DNA from: Chloroflexota bacterium
Lineage (GTDB): Bacteria > Chloroflexota > Limnocylindria > Limnocylindrales > CSP1-4
Assembly (NCBI GenBank): GCA_016191395.1
Contig: JACPOS010000013.1
Coordinates: forward strand, 32,072-96,071
Length of the DNA: 64,000 nt
Direction: 5' to 3'
A model generated the notes under the pieces. That model ran no database searches. It was not told the DNA's origin and saw only the letters and a list, made by a program, of their open reading frames with translations. This document shows positions 1-8,025 of this stretch, piece after piece. The translations under genes and the position numbers were made by a program. Each line of letters begins with the position of its first letter. Positions within the stretch are counted from its first letter, which is position 1.

Positions 1-1
1 C

Positions 2-1171
2 CTGGGCATGGCCGCCGGGCCGTTCGCGGGGTCGTGGATCATGCAGGCCATCCAACCCGGCCGCGCCCTCGATGGGCTCGGGATCAGCGGCGGGCTTCGG
101 GAGGCGCTCGCGTCGCCGTGGCGGTACGTCTTCTACCTCAACGTGCCGATCGGGCTCGCGACGCTCGCGCTCGGCTGGGCCGCGACGGCGGGCTGGGCAA
201 CTCCTCGGCGCGCGCACCGGCTGGATCTGGCTGGTGCCGCGGCCGCCTCGGTCGGGCTCGCCGCGCTGCTCCTGGGCGTGACGCTCGTCGGGAGCGAGCC
301 CATCCCGGAGCTGTCCGTGGACCCGGCGGTGCTCGCGCCGGCGTTCGGCGTCGTGGCGGTCGTCGGCTTCGCCATCGCGATCCTGATCGGCCGGCGGGTT
401 GCCGAGCCGTTCATCGACACGCGCTGGTTCCGTTCGCCCTCGTTCTCTTCGGCCGCGCTCGTCTCGCTCCTGACCGGCTACGGCTTCGCGACCGCGATCA
501 TCGGCGGCGCCGTGTTCGTCGATCGCGTGTTGTACGGCGGTCCCGACCAGCAGCGGATCGCGCTCGGCGCCCTCGCCGCCGCAACCGCGGCCGGGGCGCT
601 CGTCTCCGGCTTCGTGCTGCGGGCCGTCGGCATGCGGATCACCACCCTCGTCGGGCTCGCGGCGTCCCTCGTCGCCCTCGTCCGCATGGCTGCGTGGACG
701 CCCGCAACCCCGATCGGCGAGGTCGCGGCGTGGCTCGCGCTATTCGGTGCCGGGTTCGGGCTGACCGTGACGCCCCGTTCCACGGCGGCCGTCGTGGCGC
801 TCGGCGAGCGCTCCTACGGGATCGCGTCCGCGACGGTCACCGTGGCCCGGATGATCGGCATGGCGATCGGGCTCGCGGCACTCACCGCCTTCGGATCCAC
901 CGTCATCGACCGCCTGTGGGCCCAGATCCGCGCGACGCCCGATGCCTACAAGGCGTTCATCCCGGAATCACTGCGGGACCGCGCGTTCAATGACGGGCTC
1001 GTCGTGCAGGCGCTGGAGTCCTGGGCCAGCAGCGAGGCGGCGCGGATCCTGGTCGGCGTGTTCCTCATCGCCGCCGTGGTGATGGCGATTGCAGTGCTGC
1101 CGACCCTGGCGCTCGGTCGAGGGGATCCGGTCGCCGTCGAGGACCCGGAGCCGGCGGCGGAAGCCGCCTAG
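2..1171 (+). CDS. MFS drug-efflux transporter, DHA2/EmrB-QacA type (5' truncated by window)
   Basis: Inner-membrane proton-coupled multidrug exporter of the major facilitator superfamily. The frame is already open at base 2, so the N-terminal part (about 100-130 residues by family length) lies outside. The segment SPWRYVFYLNVPIG is the family's WR-x2-F-x-N-x-P-x-G motif, which ends the first half of 14-TM DHA2 proteins. About nine hydrophobic helices follow. The reading ends in a short acidic tail. Substrate cannot be inferred. Its TAG stop shares the palindrome CTAG with the stop of the convergent downstream gene. Confidence 0.85.
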   Translation: MGMAAGPFAGSWIMQAIQPGRALDGLGISGGLREALASPWRYVFYLNVPIGLATLALGWAATAGWATPRRAHRLDLAGAAAASVGLAALLLGVTLVGSEPIPELSVDPAVLAPAFGVVAVVGFAIAILIGRRVAEPFIDTRWFRSPSFSSAALVSLLTGYGFATAIIGGAVFVDRVLYGGPDQQRIALGALAAATAAGALVSGFVLRAVGMRITTLVGLAASLVALVRMAAWTPATPIGEVAAWLALFGAGFGLTVTPRSTAAVVALGERSYGIASATVTVARMIGMAIGLAALTAFGSTVIDRLWAQIRATPDAYKAFIPESLRDRAFNDGLVVQALESWASSEAARILVGVFLIAAVVMAIAVLPTLALGRGDPVAVEDPEPAAEAA

Positions 1172-1863
1172 CGGCAGATCCTGGGACGCGCGGCCGGATG
1201 CGCAGCCACGGGATCCACCTTTGCGGCGGATAGGAAGTCGGCGACGACCTGCAGCTTCGGAACGGTGCCCATCGGGCCCTCCGAGGTCTGCAGCCACAGG
1301 CGCTCGGTCGTCGTCGCGGCGGCGTCGTTGAGGTCGCGGGTGTGCCGGCGGACCTCGCTGATCGTGTACACGAAGCGCCAGTCGTCACTCGTGTAGACCT
1401 CGACGGTCATGCCGATCATCGACTGGCCATCGTCCGCCCGCTCCGAGCGCCTGAGCAGCGGCAGGAACATGCCGACGCGGGCGTGTGCGTAGATGTACGT
1501 GGCGCGGCCCTGGCCCGGCTGGCCGAACAGCGGCTGGTATAGCGCGACGTCGCACAGCGGGAACAGGCCGTCCTTGTCGTCCTGGAGGATCACCGGCAGG
1601 TCGATGTTCAGGCGACGGATGACGATCCGCGTGGCGACACGGCCGGGCGGGAAGCTCGGATTGACGGCCCCGCCGCCGCCGGGCAGCGTGAGAGCGCCGG
1701 TGAGGGTCGGGAGCGGCTCGTACGAGGCCAGCGCTCGCGCCTCCGGCGGCGGCTGGACCGCGGTCGTGTATGACATGAGGCCGTTCGCCAGCAGGGCCAG
1801 GCCAAGGGCCGTCAGGAGGGCAGGGAGCAGGCGGGAGCGCAGTCGCAGTGGGACCGTGTCCAC
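1168..1863 (-). CDS. Sortase-family protein lacking the catalytic cysteine
   Basis: 231 residues: an N-terminal membrane anchor (about residues 9-30), a Pro-rich linker, then a sortase fold. Family landmarks are visible: the histidine block YIYAHARVGMF (H127) and the C-terminal strand LWLQTSEG (about 189-196). Sortases have TLxTC at that strand and an Arg about ten residues later. Here the Cys is Ser194 (codon TCG) and the Arg position appears to be Lys203. Transpeptidase activity is therefore doubtful; a structural or binding role is an inference. No LPxTG-type substrate gene is adjacent. The GTG start at 1863 has no clear Shine-Dalgarno, so the start is tentative. Confidence 0.7.
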   Translation of the reverse strand: MDTVPLRLRSRLLPALLTALGLALLANGLMSYTTAVQPPPEARALASYEPLPTLTGALTLPGGGGAVNPSFPPGRVATRIVIRRLNIDLPVILQDDKDGLFPLCDVALYQPLFGQPGQGRATYIYAHARVGMFLPLLRRSERADDGQSMIGMTVEVYTSDDWRFVYTISEVRRHTRDLNDAAATTTERLWLQTSEGPMGTVPKLQVVADFLSAAKVDPVAAHPAARPRICR

Positions 1864-1948
1864 GTCGGGGACACTAGCATCTGACCCCGGTGCACTCGGT
1901 CGACGGACCCACCCGTGCTTGGGACGGGCGTGATAGCGGGGCGTAGGG

Positions 1949-3448
1949 CTACCCGCCGATGGCCCGGGCGGCCCGGCCCACGATGTCCAGGAACGGTCCC
2001 GGGATCAGGCCCAGCACAACGGTGAGGACGCTCGCGACCACGAGCCCGCCCCACATCAGCCGGCCGTGGGCCATGGCCGCGTCCTCCGAACGCGGCTCGC
2101 GCATGAACATGTAGACGACGACCCGCAGGTAGTAGAACGCCGCCGCGGCGGCGTTGATGACCGCGATGACGGCAAGGATGCCCACGGCCGTGTAGCCCGC
2201 GTTGCCGGCCTGGACCGCCGCGAGGATCACGTACGCCTTCGCGAAGAAGCCCGCGGTCGGCGGGATCCCGGTGAGCGACAGCAGGAAGAGGGTCATGAGG
2301 ATCGCGAGCCACGGCTCGCGACGCCCGAGCCCGGCGAAGGTATCGAGCCCCGAGGTCACGCCCGCACGACGCTGGATCGCCGCGACCACGGCGAACGCAC
2401 CGAGGTTCATGACCGAATACGCGGCGCCGTAGTAGAGCAGGCCCTCCAGGCCCTCGATCCGGCCCGCGGCGAACGCCGCGAGACCCACGAGCATGTACCC
2501 GGTGTGCGCGATGGAGGAGTACGCGAGCATCCGCTTCACGTTCGACTGGGTCAGGGCCACGAGGTTGCCGAGGGTCATCGTGAACACGGCGAGGATGATC
2601 ACGACCTGGAGCCAGTCCACTCGGAGCGGCCCGAGGGCATCCACGAACAGCCGGAGGATCAGCGCGAACGCGCCGACCTTGGGCCCGACGGACAGGTAGC
2701 CGGTCACGGGGGTCGGCGAGCCCTGGTACGCGTCCGGCGTCCAGTAGTGGAACGGGACGGCCGCGATCTTGAAGGCGACGCCGGTGGTCAGGAAGCCGAG
2801 GCCCAGCACCAGCGCCGGCGCCAGCGCGCCCCCGCCGGCCACCGCGGCCGCGAGGGCGCCGCTCACGCCCTCGATGCTCGTGGTCCCGGTGGCGCCCCAC
2901 GTGAACGCAAGGCCGAACAGGAAGATCGCCGAGCTGAACGAGCCCAGGAGGAAGTACTTGATCGCGCCCTCGGTGGAGTAGCCGTCGCTCTTGTGATAGC
3001 CCGCGAGCATGTAGCCCGGCAGGACCATGAGCTCCAGTGCAACGAACAGGACGAGCAGGTCGCCGGCGCCCGAGATGAGCATCGCGCCGGTCATCGCGAA
3101 CAGCAGGACCATCGCGAACTCGGCCAGGGGCAGGCCTCGGGCCTCCAGGTAGTCCGGAGCGAAGACGATCGTGAACGCCACGATCCCCACGAAGATCAGG
3201 TCCAGGAACGTGGTCAGGCCATCCACGACGTACGCGCCGCCGAACGCCAGCACGCGCAGCGTGCCGTCACCGCCGGCCACGGCCTGGCCCGTCGTGAGCG
3301 TGAGCGCCGCCACCAGCGCGAGACCGCCGAGGCTGACGACGAGGACCGGCCCGCGCCTGCCGGGCACGGCGATGTCGACGAGCAGGACTGCGATCGCCAC
3401 CGAGACGGCCGCGATGAACGGCCCCAGCGCGAGGATGTCGTTGGGCAT
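1949..3448 (-). CDS. nuoN: NADH-quinone oxidoreductase subunit N
   Basis: 499-residue antiporter-like membrane subunit of complex I, one of three proton-pumping modules in the membrane arm. About 14 hydrophobic helices, with the family signature FKIAAVPFHYWTPDAYQG and the conserved Lys-rich segment LTQSNVKRMLAYSSIAHTGY. The ATG at 3448 overlaps the nuoM stop by ATGA and begins MPNDILALGP. An upstream in-frame ATG would add a basic, non-hydrophobic stretch inside nuoM and was not used. Last gene of the nuo operon. No obvious terminator hairpin was found in the gap to the sortase-like gene. Confidence 0.95.
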   Translation of the reverse strand: MPNDILALGPFIAAVSVAIAVLLVDIAVPGRRGPVLVVSLGGLALVAALTLTTGQAVAGGDGTLRVLAFGGAYVVDGLTTFLDLIFVGIVAFTIVFAPDYLEARGLPLAEFAMVLLFAMTGAMLISGAGDLLVLFVALELMVLPGYMLAGYHKSDGYSTEGAIKYFLLGSFSSAIFLFGLAFTWGATGTTSIEGVSGALAAAVAGGGALAPALVLGLGFLTTGVAFKIAAVPFHYWTPDAYQGSPTPVTGYLSVGPKVGAFALILRLFVDALGPLRVDWLQVVIILAVFTMTLGNLVALTQSNVKRMLAYSSIAHTGYMLVGLAAFAAGRIEGLEGLLYYGAAYSVMNLGAFAVVAAIQRRAGVTSGLDTFAGLGRREPWLAILMTLFLLSLTGIPPTAGFFAKAYVILAAVQAGNAGYTAVGILAVIAVINAAAAAFYYLRVVVYMFMREPRSEDAAMAHGRLMWGGLVVASVLTVVLGLIPGPFLDIVGRAARAIGG

Positions 3449-5097
3449 CAGGCCGCGCCCTCGACGGTCTGGACGGCGGAGCCGCCATCGTCGGTGGGGC
3501 GGCGTGGGCGGAGCGCGAGCAGTCGCCACGCGATGACTGCGACCACGAAGCCGAGCCCGGCCGCGACCCAGATGGGATCCACGGTGATCGCCGTCCCCTG
3601 GCCGACCGCGGCCAGGGCGACCTTCGCGGGACCCGAGACGAGGTTGAGCAGGATCCCCGGGAACAGGCCGAACACGACCACGAGCGCGCCGAGCGGCGCG
3701 AGCGTCAGGATCTCCGTCGCGGTCATGTCGGAGAGGTGGTGCTTGAGCCCGAGCAGGAACGCCGACGGCTCACCGAGCACGACCCGCTGGAACATCCACA
3801 GCAGGTACACGGCGCCCAGGATCATCACGACCGCCGCGACCGCCGCGACCCACGGGTTTGCGACGAACGAGCCAATGAGCGTCAGGAACTCGCCGATGAA
3901 GCCGGACAGGCCCGGCAGCCCCGCGGAGGCGAAGACGAAGAATCCGAGGGTCGCGGCATACACGGGGGTGAGGGCCGCCAAGCCCCCCATCTTCGCGATC
4001 GTCCGGTCGTGCGTACGTTCGTAGATCACGCCGACGAGGAGGAACAGGGCGCCGGTGATCAGGCCGTGATTGACCATCTGGAGGATCGCCCCGTCCATCG
4101 CCTGCTCCTGGAACACGAAGATCCCGAGCGTGACGAAGCCCATGTGGCTGACGGACGAGTAGGCGACGAGCTTCTTGAGGTCCGGCTGGACCATGGCCAC
4201 GATCGCGCCGTAGATGATCGCGATCAGGCTGAGCACGATGATCAGCGGCGCATAGGTATGCGACGCATCCGGGTACAGCGACAGGCTGAACCGGATGAAC
4301 CCGTAGCCACCGAGCTTCAGGAGCACGCCGGCGAGGATCACGGAGCCGGCGGTCGGCGCTTCCACGTGCGCGTCCGGCAGCCAGGTGTGGAACGGGAACA
4401 TCGGGACCTTGATCGCGAAGGCAAGGAAGAACGCGGCGAAGCCCAGGAGCTGGAGCCCGTCGGCGAAGCCGGTGGTGCCGGCATAGGCCTTGAGCGCCTC
4501 GAAGTCGAACGCGCCTGCCCAGGCGCCGCCGTGGGCGCCCTGGTAGGCGAACGCGGTGGCGAGGATCGCCACGAGCATCAGCAACGAGCCGACGAGCGTG
4601 TACAGGACGAACTTGATCGTGGCGTAGATCCGGTTCGCGCCGCCCCAGATCCCGATGATCAGGTACATCGGGACGAGCACGACCTCCCAGAAGATGTAGA
4701 AGAGGAACGTGTCCAGGGCGAGGAACACGCCGAGCATCCCGACCTCGAGGATCAGGAAGGAGATCATGTATTCCTTGATCCGGGTCTGGATCGGGGCGAA
4801 GCTCGCCAGGATGCTGATCCAGGACAGGGTCGTCGTGAGCACGATGAGCGCCAGCGACAGCCCGTCGATGCCGAGCTTGTACTGGATGCCGAAGATCGGG
4901 ATCCAGTCCAGCTTCTCGACGAGCTGGAAGCCCTGCACGCCGGCGCTGAAGCCGACTGCCACCCACAGCGAGATCACCCACGCGATCAGCGATGTCACGA
5001 GGGCGAGGATCCGCGCCCAGCGCGCCGGCGCGAAGCCGATGACGAGCGCGCCGACGAGCGGCGTGAAGACGACCGCGCTCAGGAGTCCGACCGTCAT
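3448..5097 (-). CDS. nuoM: NADH-quinone oxidoreductase subunit M
   Basis: 549-residue antiporter-like membrane subunit of complex I. Typical motifs are present: IFWEVVLVPMYLIIGIWGG, the half-channel block AIKVPMFPFHTWLPDAHVEA, and the conserved Lys loop DLKKLVAYSSVSHMGFV. The length is normal (about 500-550). ATG at 5097, three bases after the nuoL stop, and overlapping nuoN at the other end, so translation is coupled. Nothing in this protein suggests loss of proton pumping. Confidence 0.96.
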   Translation of the reverse strand: MTVGLLSAVVFTPLVGALVIGFAPARWARILALVTSLIAWVISLWVAVGFSAGVQGFQLVEKLDWIPIFGIQYKLGIDGLSLALIVLTTTLSWISILASFAPIQTRIKEYMISFLILEVGMLGVFLALDTFLFYIFWEVVLVPMYLIIGIWGGANRIYATIKFVLYTLVGSLLMLVAILATAFAYQGAHGGAWAGAFDFEALKAYAGTTGFADGLQLLGFAAFFLAFAIKVPMFPFHTWLPDAHVEAPTAGSVILAGVLLKLGGYGFIRFSLSLYPDASHTYAPLIIVLSLIAIIYGAIVAMVQPDLKKLVAYSSVSHMGFVTLGIFVFQEQAMDGAILQMVNHGLITGALFLLVGVIYERTHDRTIAKMGGLAALTPVYAATLGFFVFASAGLPGLSGFIGEFLTLIGSFVANPWVAAVAAVVMILGAVYLLWMFQRVVLGEPSAFLLGLKHHLSDMTATEILTLAPLGALVVVFGLFPGILLNLVSGPAKVALAAVGQGTAITVDPIWVAAGLGFVVAVIAWRLLALRPRRPTDDGGSAVQTVEGAA

Positions 5098-5100
5098 CGC

Positions 5101-7119
5101 CTACCGTCCCAGGATCACGAAGTACGAGCCGGCCATGGCGATCAGCCCCAGGGCGATGCCGAGCGCGTAGTTCTGCACGCGCCCGGTCTGCACGCGGGCG
5201 AGGCCGCCGCCGCTCCGGCGGGTCAGGGCGCCGATGCCGTTGACGACGCCGTCGACGACGTTGCGGTCGAACCAGGCGAGGGCGTTTGCGATCCGCCCGC
5301 CGACCACGACGAAGACGAGGTTGTTGATGTCGTCGAACCACCAGTTGTTGGCCGACGCGCGGTACAGGAAGGGCACGCGCTTGGTGAGGCTCGCGACGAG
5401 GGCTGGCCGGCTGGCGCCCCTGATCGGACCGATCTCCACGCCGAACAGTCGCCACGCCGCGAGCATCCCCGCGAGCGCGACCGCGATGCTGATCGCCAGC
5501 AGCATTCCATCGATGCCGGCGAGCTGGAAGGCCTCCTCGCGGCGGCCGAGAATCTCCTGGCCGTGCTCGAAGATGGGCTTGAGGTAGCCCCCGAGCAGGC
5601 CCTCGCCCTCCATCCCGAACAGCGGCCCGAGCGGCGGCCCCGGCCAGGTCAGCGCGATTCCGAGCAGGACCGACGGGATCGCGAGGAGCCAGAGCGGCAC
5701 CGTCATGGTCCGCGGTGACTCGTGGATCTTGGGCTCCACGGCCGGGTCCACCCGGCTCTTTCCCCAGAACGTAAGGCCGATGAGCCGGAACATGTAGAAC
5801 GCCGTCATCACCGCGACGAGGATTCCGATCGCCCAGACCCACTGGAATCCGAGCTTGAAGCTCTCGCCAAGGATCTCGTCCTTGCTGAAGAACGCCGCGA
5901 GGGGCGGGATCCCGGACATCGCGATCGCGCCGATGAGCATGGTTCGGTACGTGTGCGGGAGCTTCTTCCGGAGGCCGCCCATCTTCCGCATGTCCTGTTC
6001 GTCGTGGACGGCATGGATCACGGATCCCGACGCGAGGAACAGCAATCCCTTCGTGAAGCCCTGCGCCATGAGGTGGAAGATCGCCGCCGTAAAGGCGCCG
6101 ACCCCGAGGGCGGCGAACATGTAGCCGAGCTGGCTCAGGGTCGAATATGCGAGCACGCGCTTGATGTCCGTCTGGGTCAGCGCGATCGATGCGGCGAGGA
6201 TCGCGGTGAAGATGCCGATCGCCGCGACGAACGCCATGGCCTCCGGCGCGCTGGCGAAGATCGGGTTGGCACGGGCGACGAGGTAGACGCCCGCGTTGAC
6301 CATCGTCGCGGCATGGATCAGCGCGGAGACCGGCGTCGGGCCCTCCATCGCGTCCGGCAGCCAGACGTGCAGCGGGAACTGGGCGCTCTTGCCGACGGCG
6401 CCCGCGAAGAGCAGCAGCGCGATGACCCAGACCGGGATGCCTCCCGCGAACGCCAGGCTTCCGGTCGCGCCCATCGAGGCCGGGCCGACCAGCAGCTCGA
6501 TCGAGTCGCGGATGTTGAGCGTGCCAGTGTTGACCCAGATCGCCATGATTCCCAGGGCGAAGCCGACGTCGCCGACGCGGTTCGTGATGAACGCCTTCTT
6601 GCTCGCCTCGGCGGCGGTCCGCTTGCGGTACCAGAACCCGATCAGCAGGTAGCTCGACAGGCCGACCAGCTCCCAGGCGAGGAACAGCACGAGCCAGCTG
6701 TCCGCCAGGACGAGCAGCAGCATCGAGACCATGAACAGGTTGAGATAGACGAAGAACCGCCAGTAGCCGGGGTCGTGGCGCATGTAGCCGATCGAGTAGA
6801 CGTGCACGAGCATGCCGACCGTCGTCACGACGACGAGGAGCACGGCGGTCAGGTTGTCGACGAACAAGCCGAAGTCCACCGTGAAGGTCCCCGCCGGGAT
6901 CCACTGCCAAAGGGTGACCGCGATGCCATCGGTGCCGGCGGGCAGCACGTCGTGGAAGGTGGCGATGACGTACATCGCGACCAGCCACGAACCCACCACC
7001 GGTGCGACCGGGATCCAGAACGCGTTGAGCCCGAGCCGCCGCCCCACCAGCGCCGTGACCAGGAAGCCCGTGAGCGGCAGCGCGATGATCAGGAAGACGA
7101 GCATCTGGTGGAGCGTCAT
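5101..7119 (-). CDS. nuoL: NADH-quinone oxidoreductase subunit L
   Basis: 672-residue distal antiporter-like subunit of complex I. About 16 helices, the block FPLHVWLPDAMEGPTPVSAL, the loop QTDIKRVLAYSTLSQLGYMF, and a C-terminal extension with a last TM helix that corresponds to the long lateral helix/anchor of NuoL. The length is slightly above the Escherichia coli protein (613). The ATG at 7119 overlaps the nuoK stop (ATGA). Membrane-arm genes J-K-L-M-N follow the usual order. Confidence 0.96.
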   Translation of the reverse strand: MTLHQMLVFLIIALPLTGFLVTALVGRRLGLNAFWIPVAPVVGSWLVAMYVIATFHDVLPAGTDGIAVTLWQWIPAGTFTVDFGLFVDNLTAVLLVVVTTVGMLVHVYSIGYMRHDPGYWRFFVYLNLFMVSMLLLVLADSWLVLFLAWELVGLSSYLLIGFWYRKRTAAEASKKAFITNRVGDVGFALGIMAIWVNTGTLNIRDSIELLVGPASMGATGSLAFAGGIPVWVIALLLFAGAVGKSAQFPLHVWLPDAMEGPTPVSALIHAATMVNAGVYLVARANPIFASAPEAMAFVAAIGIFTAILAASIALTQTDIKRVLAYSTLSQLGYMFAALGVGAFTAAIFHLMAQGFTKGLLFLASGSVIHAVHDEQDMRKMGGLRKKLPHTYRTMLIGAIAMSGIPPLAAFFSKDEILGESFKLGFQWVWAIGILVAVMTAFYMFRLIGLTFWGKSRVDPAVEPKIHESPRTMTVPLWLLAIPSVLLGIALTWPGPPLGPLFGMEGEGLLGGYLKPIFEHGQEILGRREEAFQLAGIDGMLLAISIAVALAGMLAAWRLFGVEIGPIRGASRPALVASLTKRVPFLYRASANNWWFDDINNLVFVVVGGRIANALAWFDRNVVDGVVNGIGALTRRSGGGLARVQTGRVQNYALGIALGLIAMAGSYFVILGR

Positions 7120-7433
7120 CGGCGCATCGCGTCGTACTCGTCCACCAGCGGCGTCTTGCGGTTGCGGAAGATCGCGATGACGATCGCGAGGCCCACGGTC
7201 GCCTCGGCTGCGGCCACCGCCATGACCATCAACGCGATGATCGCGCCATCGAGCTGCAGGCTGGGGATGAACGCGCCGAACGCCACGATGGCGAGATTCA
7301 CCGCGTTGAGCATGAGCTCGATGGACATGAGCATGGAGATCGCGTTGCGGCGCGCGAGGAACCCGAACGTGCCGATCGCGAACAGCATCCCCGACAGCGT
7401 CAGGTAGAAGTTCAGGTCGTTGGCGAGGCCCAT
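7116..7433 (-). CDS. nuoK: NADH-quinone oxidoreductase subunit K
   Basis: 105 residues, three TM helices, typical for NuoK. Two conserved membrane Glu residues that lie on the proton path in this family are visible: one in MLMSIELMLNAVN and one in AAAEATVGLAIVIA. The ATG at 7433 overlaps the nuoJ stop, and the stop overlaps the nuoL start, so the gene sits in a coupled chain. Confidence 0.96.
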   Translation of the reverse strand: MGLANDLNFYLTLSGMLFAIGTFGFLARRNAISMLMSIELMLNAVNLAIVAFGAFIPSLQLDGAIIALMVMAVAAAEATVGLAIVIAIFRNRKTPLVDEYDAMRR

Positions 7434-8017
7434 CAGGCGCCCTTCTCGCGCTTGGCGAGGAAGACGCCGCCGATCACGGCGGCGAGGAGCAGCACGCCGA
7501 CTGCCTCGAGCACCAGCACGTAGTTCTGGAACAGCGCATGGGCGACGTACACGGTCGCGGAACGGATGTGCTCGGAGACCTCGCCCCAGCTCGTTCCGAA
7601 GGCGGCCACGGACACCAGGACCGCGATCACGATCGCCGCGATCGCTGCGGGTGCGGCCTGCGTCTGGAACGTGAGTCGGGCGCTGCCCACCTTCTCCTGG
7701 GTGAGCATGATCGCGAACAGGATCAGGACGCTGATCGCGCCGATGTACACGATCACCTGGGCGGCCGCGACCATCGGCGCGCCGAGCGAGACGTACAGGC
7801 CGGCGAGCGACAGGAAGCACACGATCATCGCCAGGCCGCAGCGGATGATGTCGCGCATGGACACGACCGCGATGCCCGCGGCGATCATCAGCGTGGCGAG
7901 GCCGGCGACGAGCGCGTCGTCGAACGAGCCGCCAAGGAGGATCAGCACGATCAGGGCAGGCGTGGTGACGATCGCGCCGGCCACCGCCGCGGCGATGAGA
8001 TACAGCCAGGCTCGCAT
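7433..8017 (-). CDS. nuoJ: NADH-quinone oxidoreductase subunit J
   Basis: 194 residues, five predicted TM helices. The TM3 segment VIVYIGAISVLILFAIML is the NuoJ hallmark (pi-bulge helix with conserved Tyr and Gly). The start is set at ATG 8017, eight bases after the stop of the NuoG-like fusion; the longer open frame upstream is an Arg-rich shadow. First of the membrane-arm genes after the atypical input-module genes. Confidence 0.95.
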   Translation of the reverse strand: MRAWLYLIAAAVAGAIVTTPALIVLILLGGSFDDALVAGLATLMIAAGIAVVSMRDIIRCGLAMIVCFLSLAGLYVSLGAPMVAAAQVIVYIGAISVLILFAIMLTQEKVGSARLTFQTQAAPAAIAAIVIAVLVSVAAFGTSWGEVSEHIRSATVYVAHALFQNYVLVLEAVGVLLLAAVIGGVFLAKREKGA

Positions 8018-8025
8018 GCGGTCGG

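Noticed and set aside
2066..5718. Long plus-strand open frames across the nuo operon
   Set aside because: Composition is His/Asp/Arg-rich with no motif, and they lie fully opposite confirmed complex I genes.
3770..6988. A 1072-codon open frame on the minus strand
   Set aside because: It overlaps nuoM and nuoL in another frame, and its translation is a low-complexity Arg/Pro/His-rich shadow caused by high G+C.
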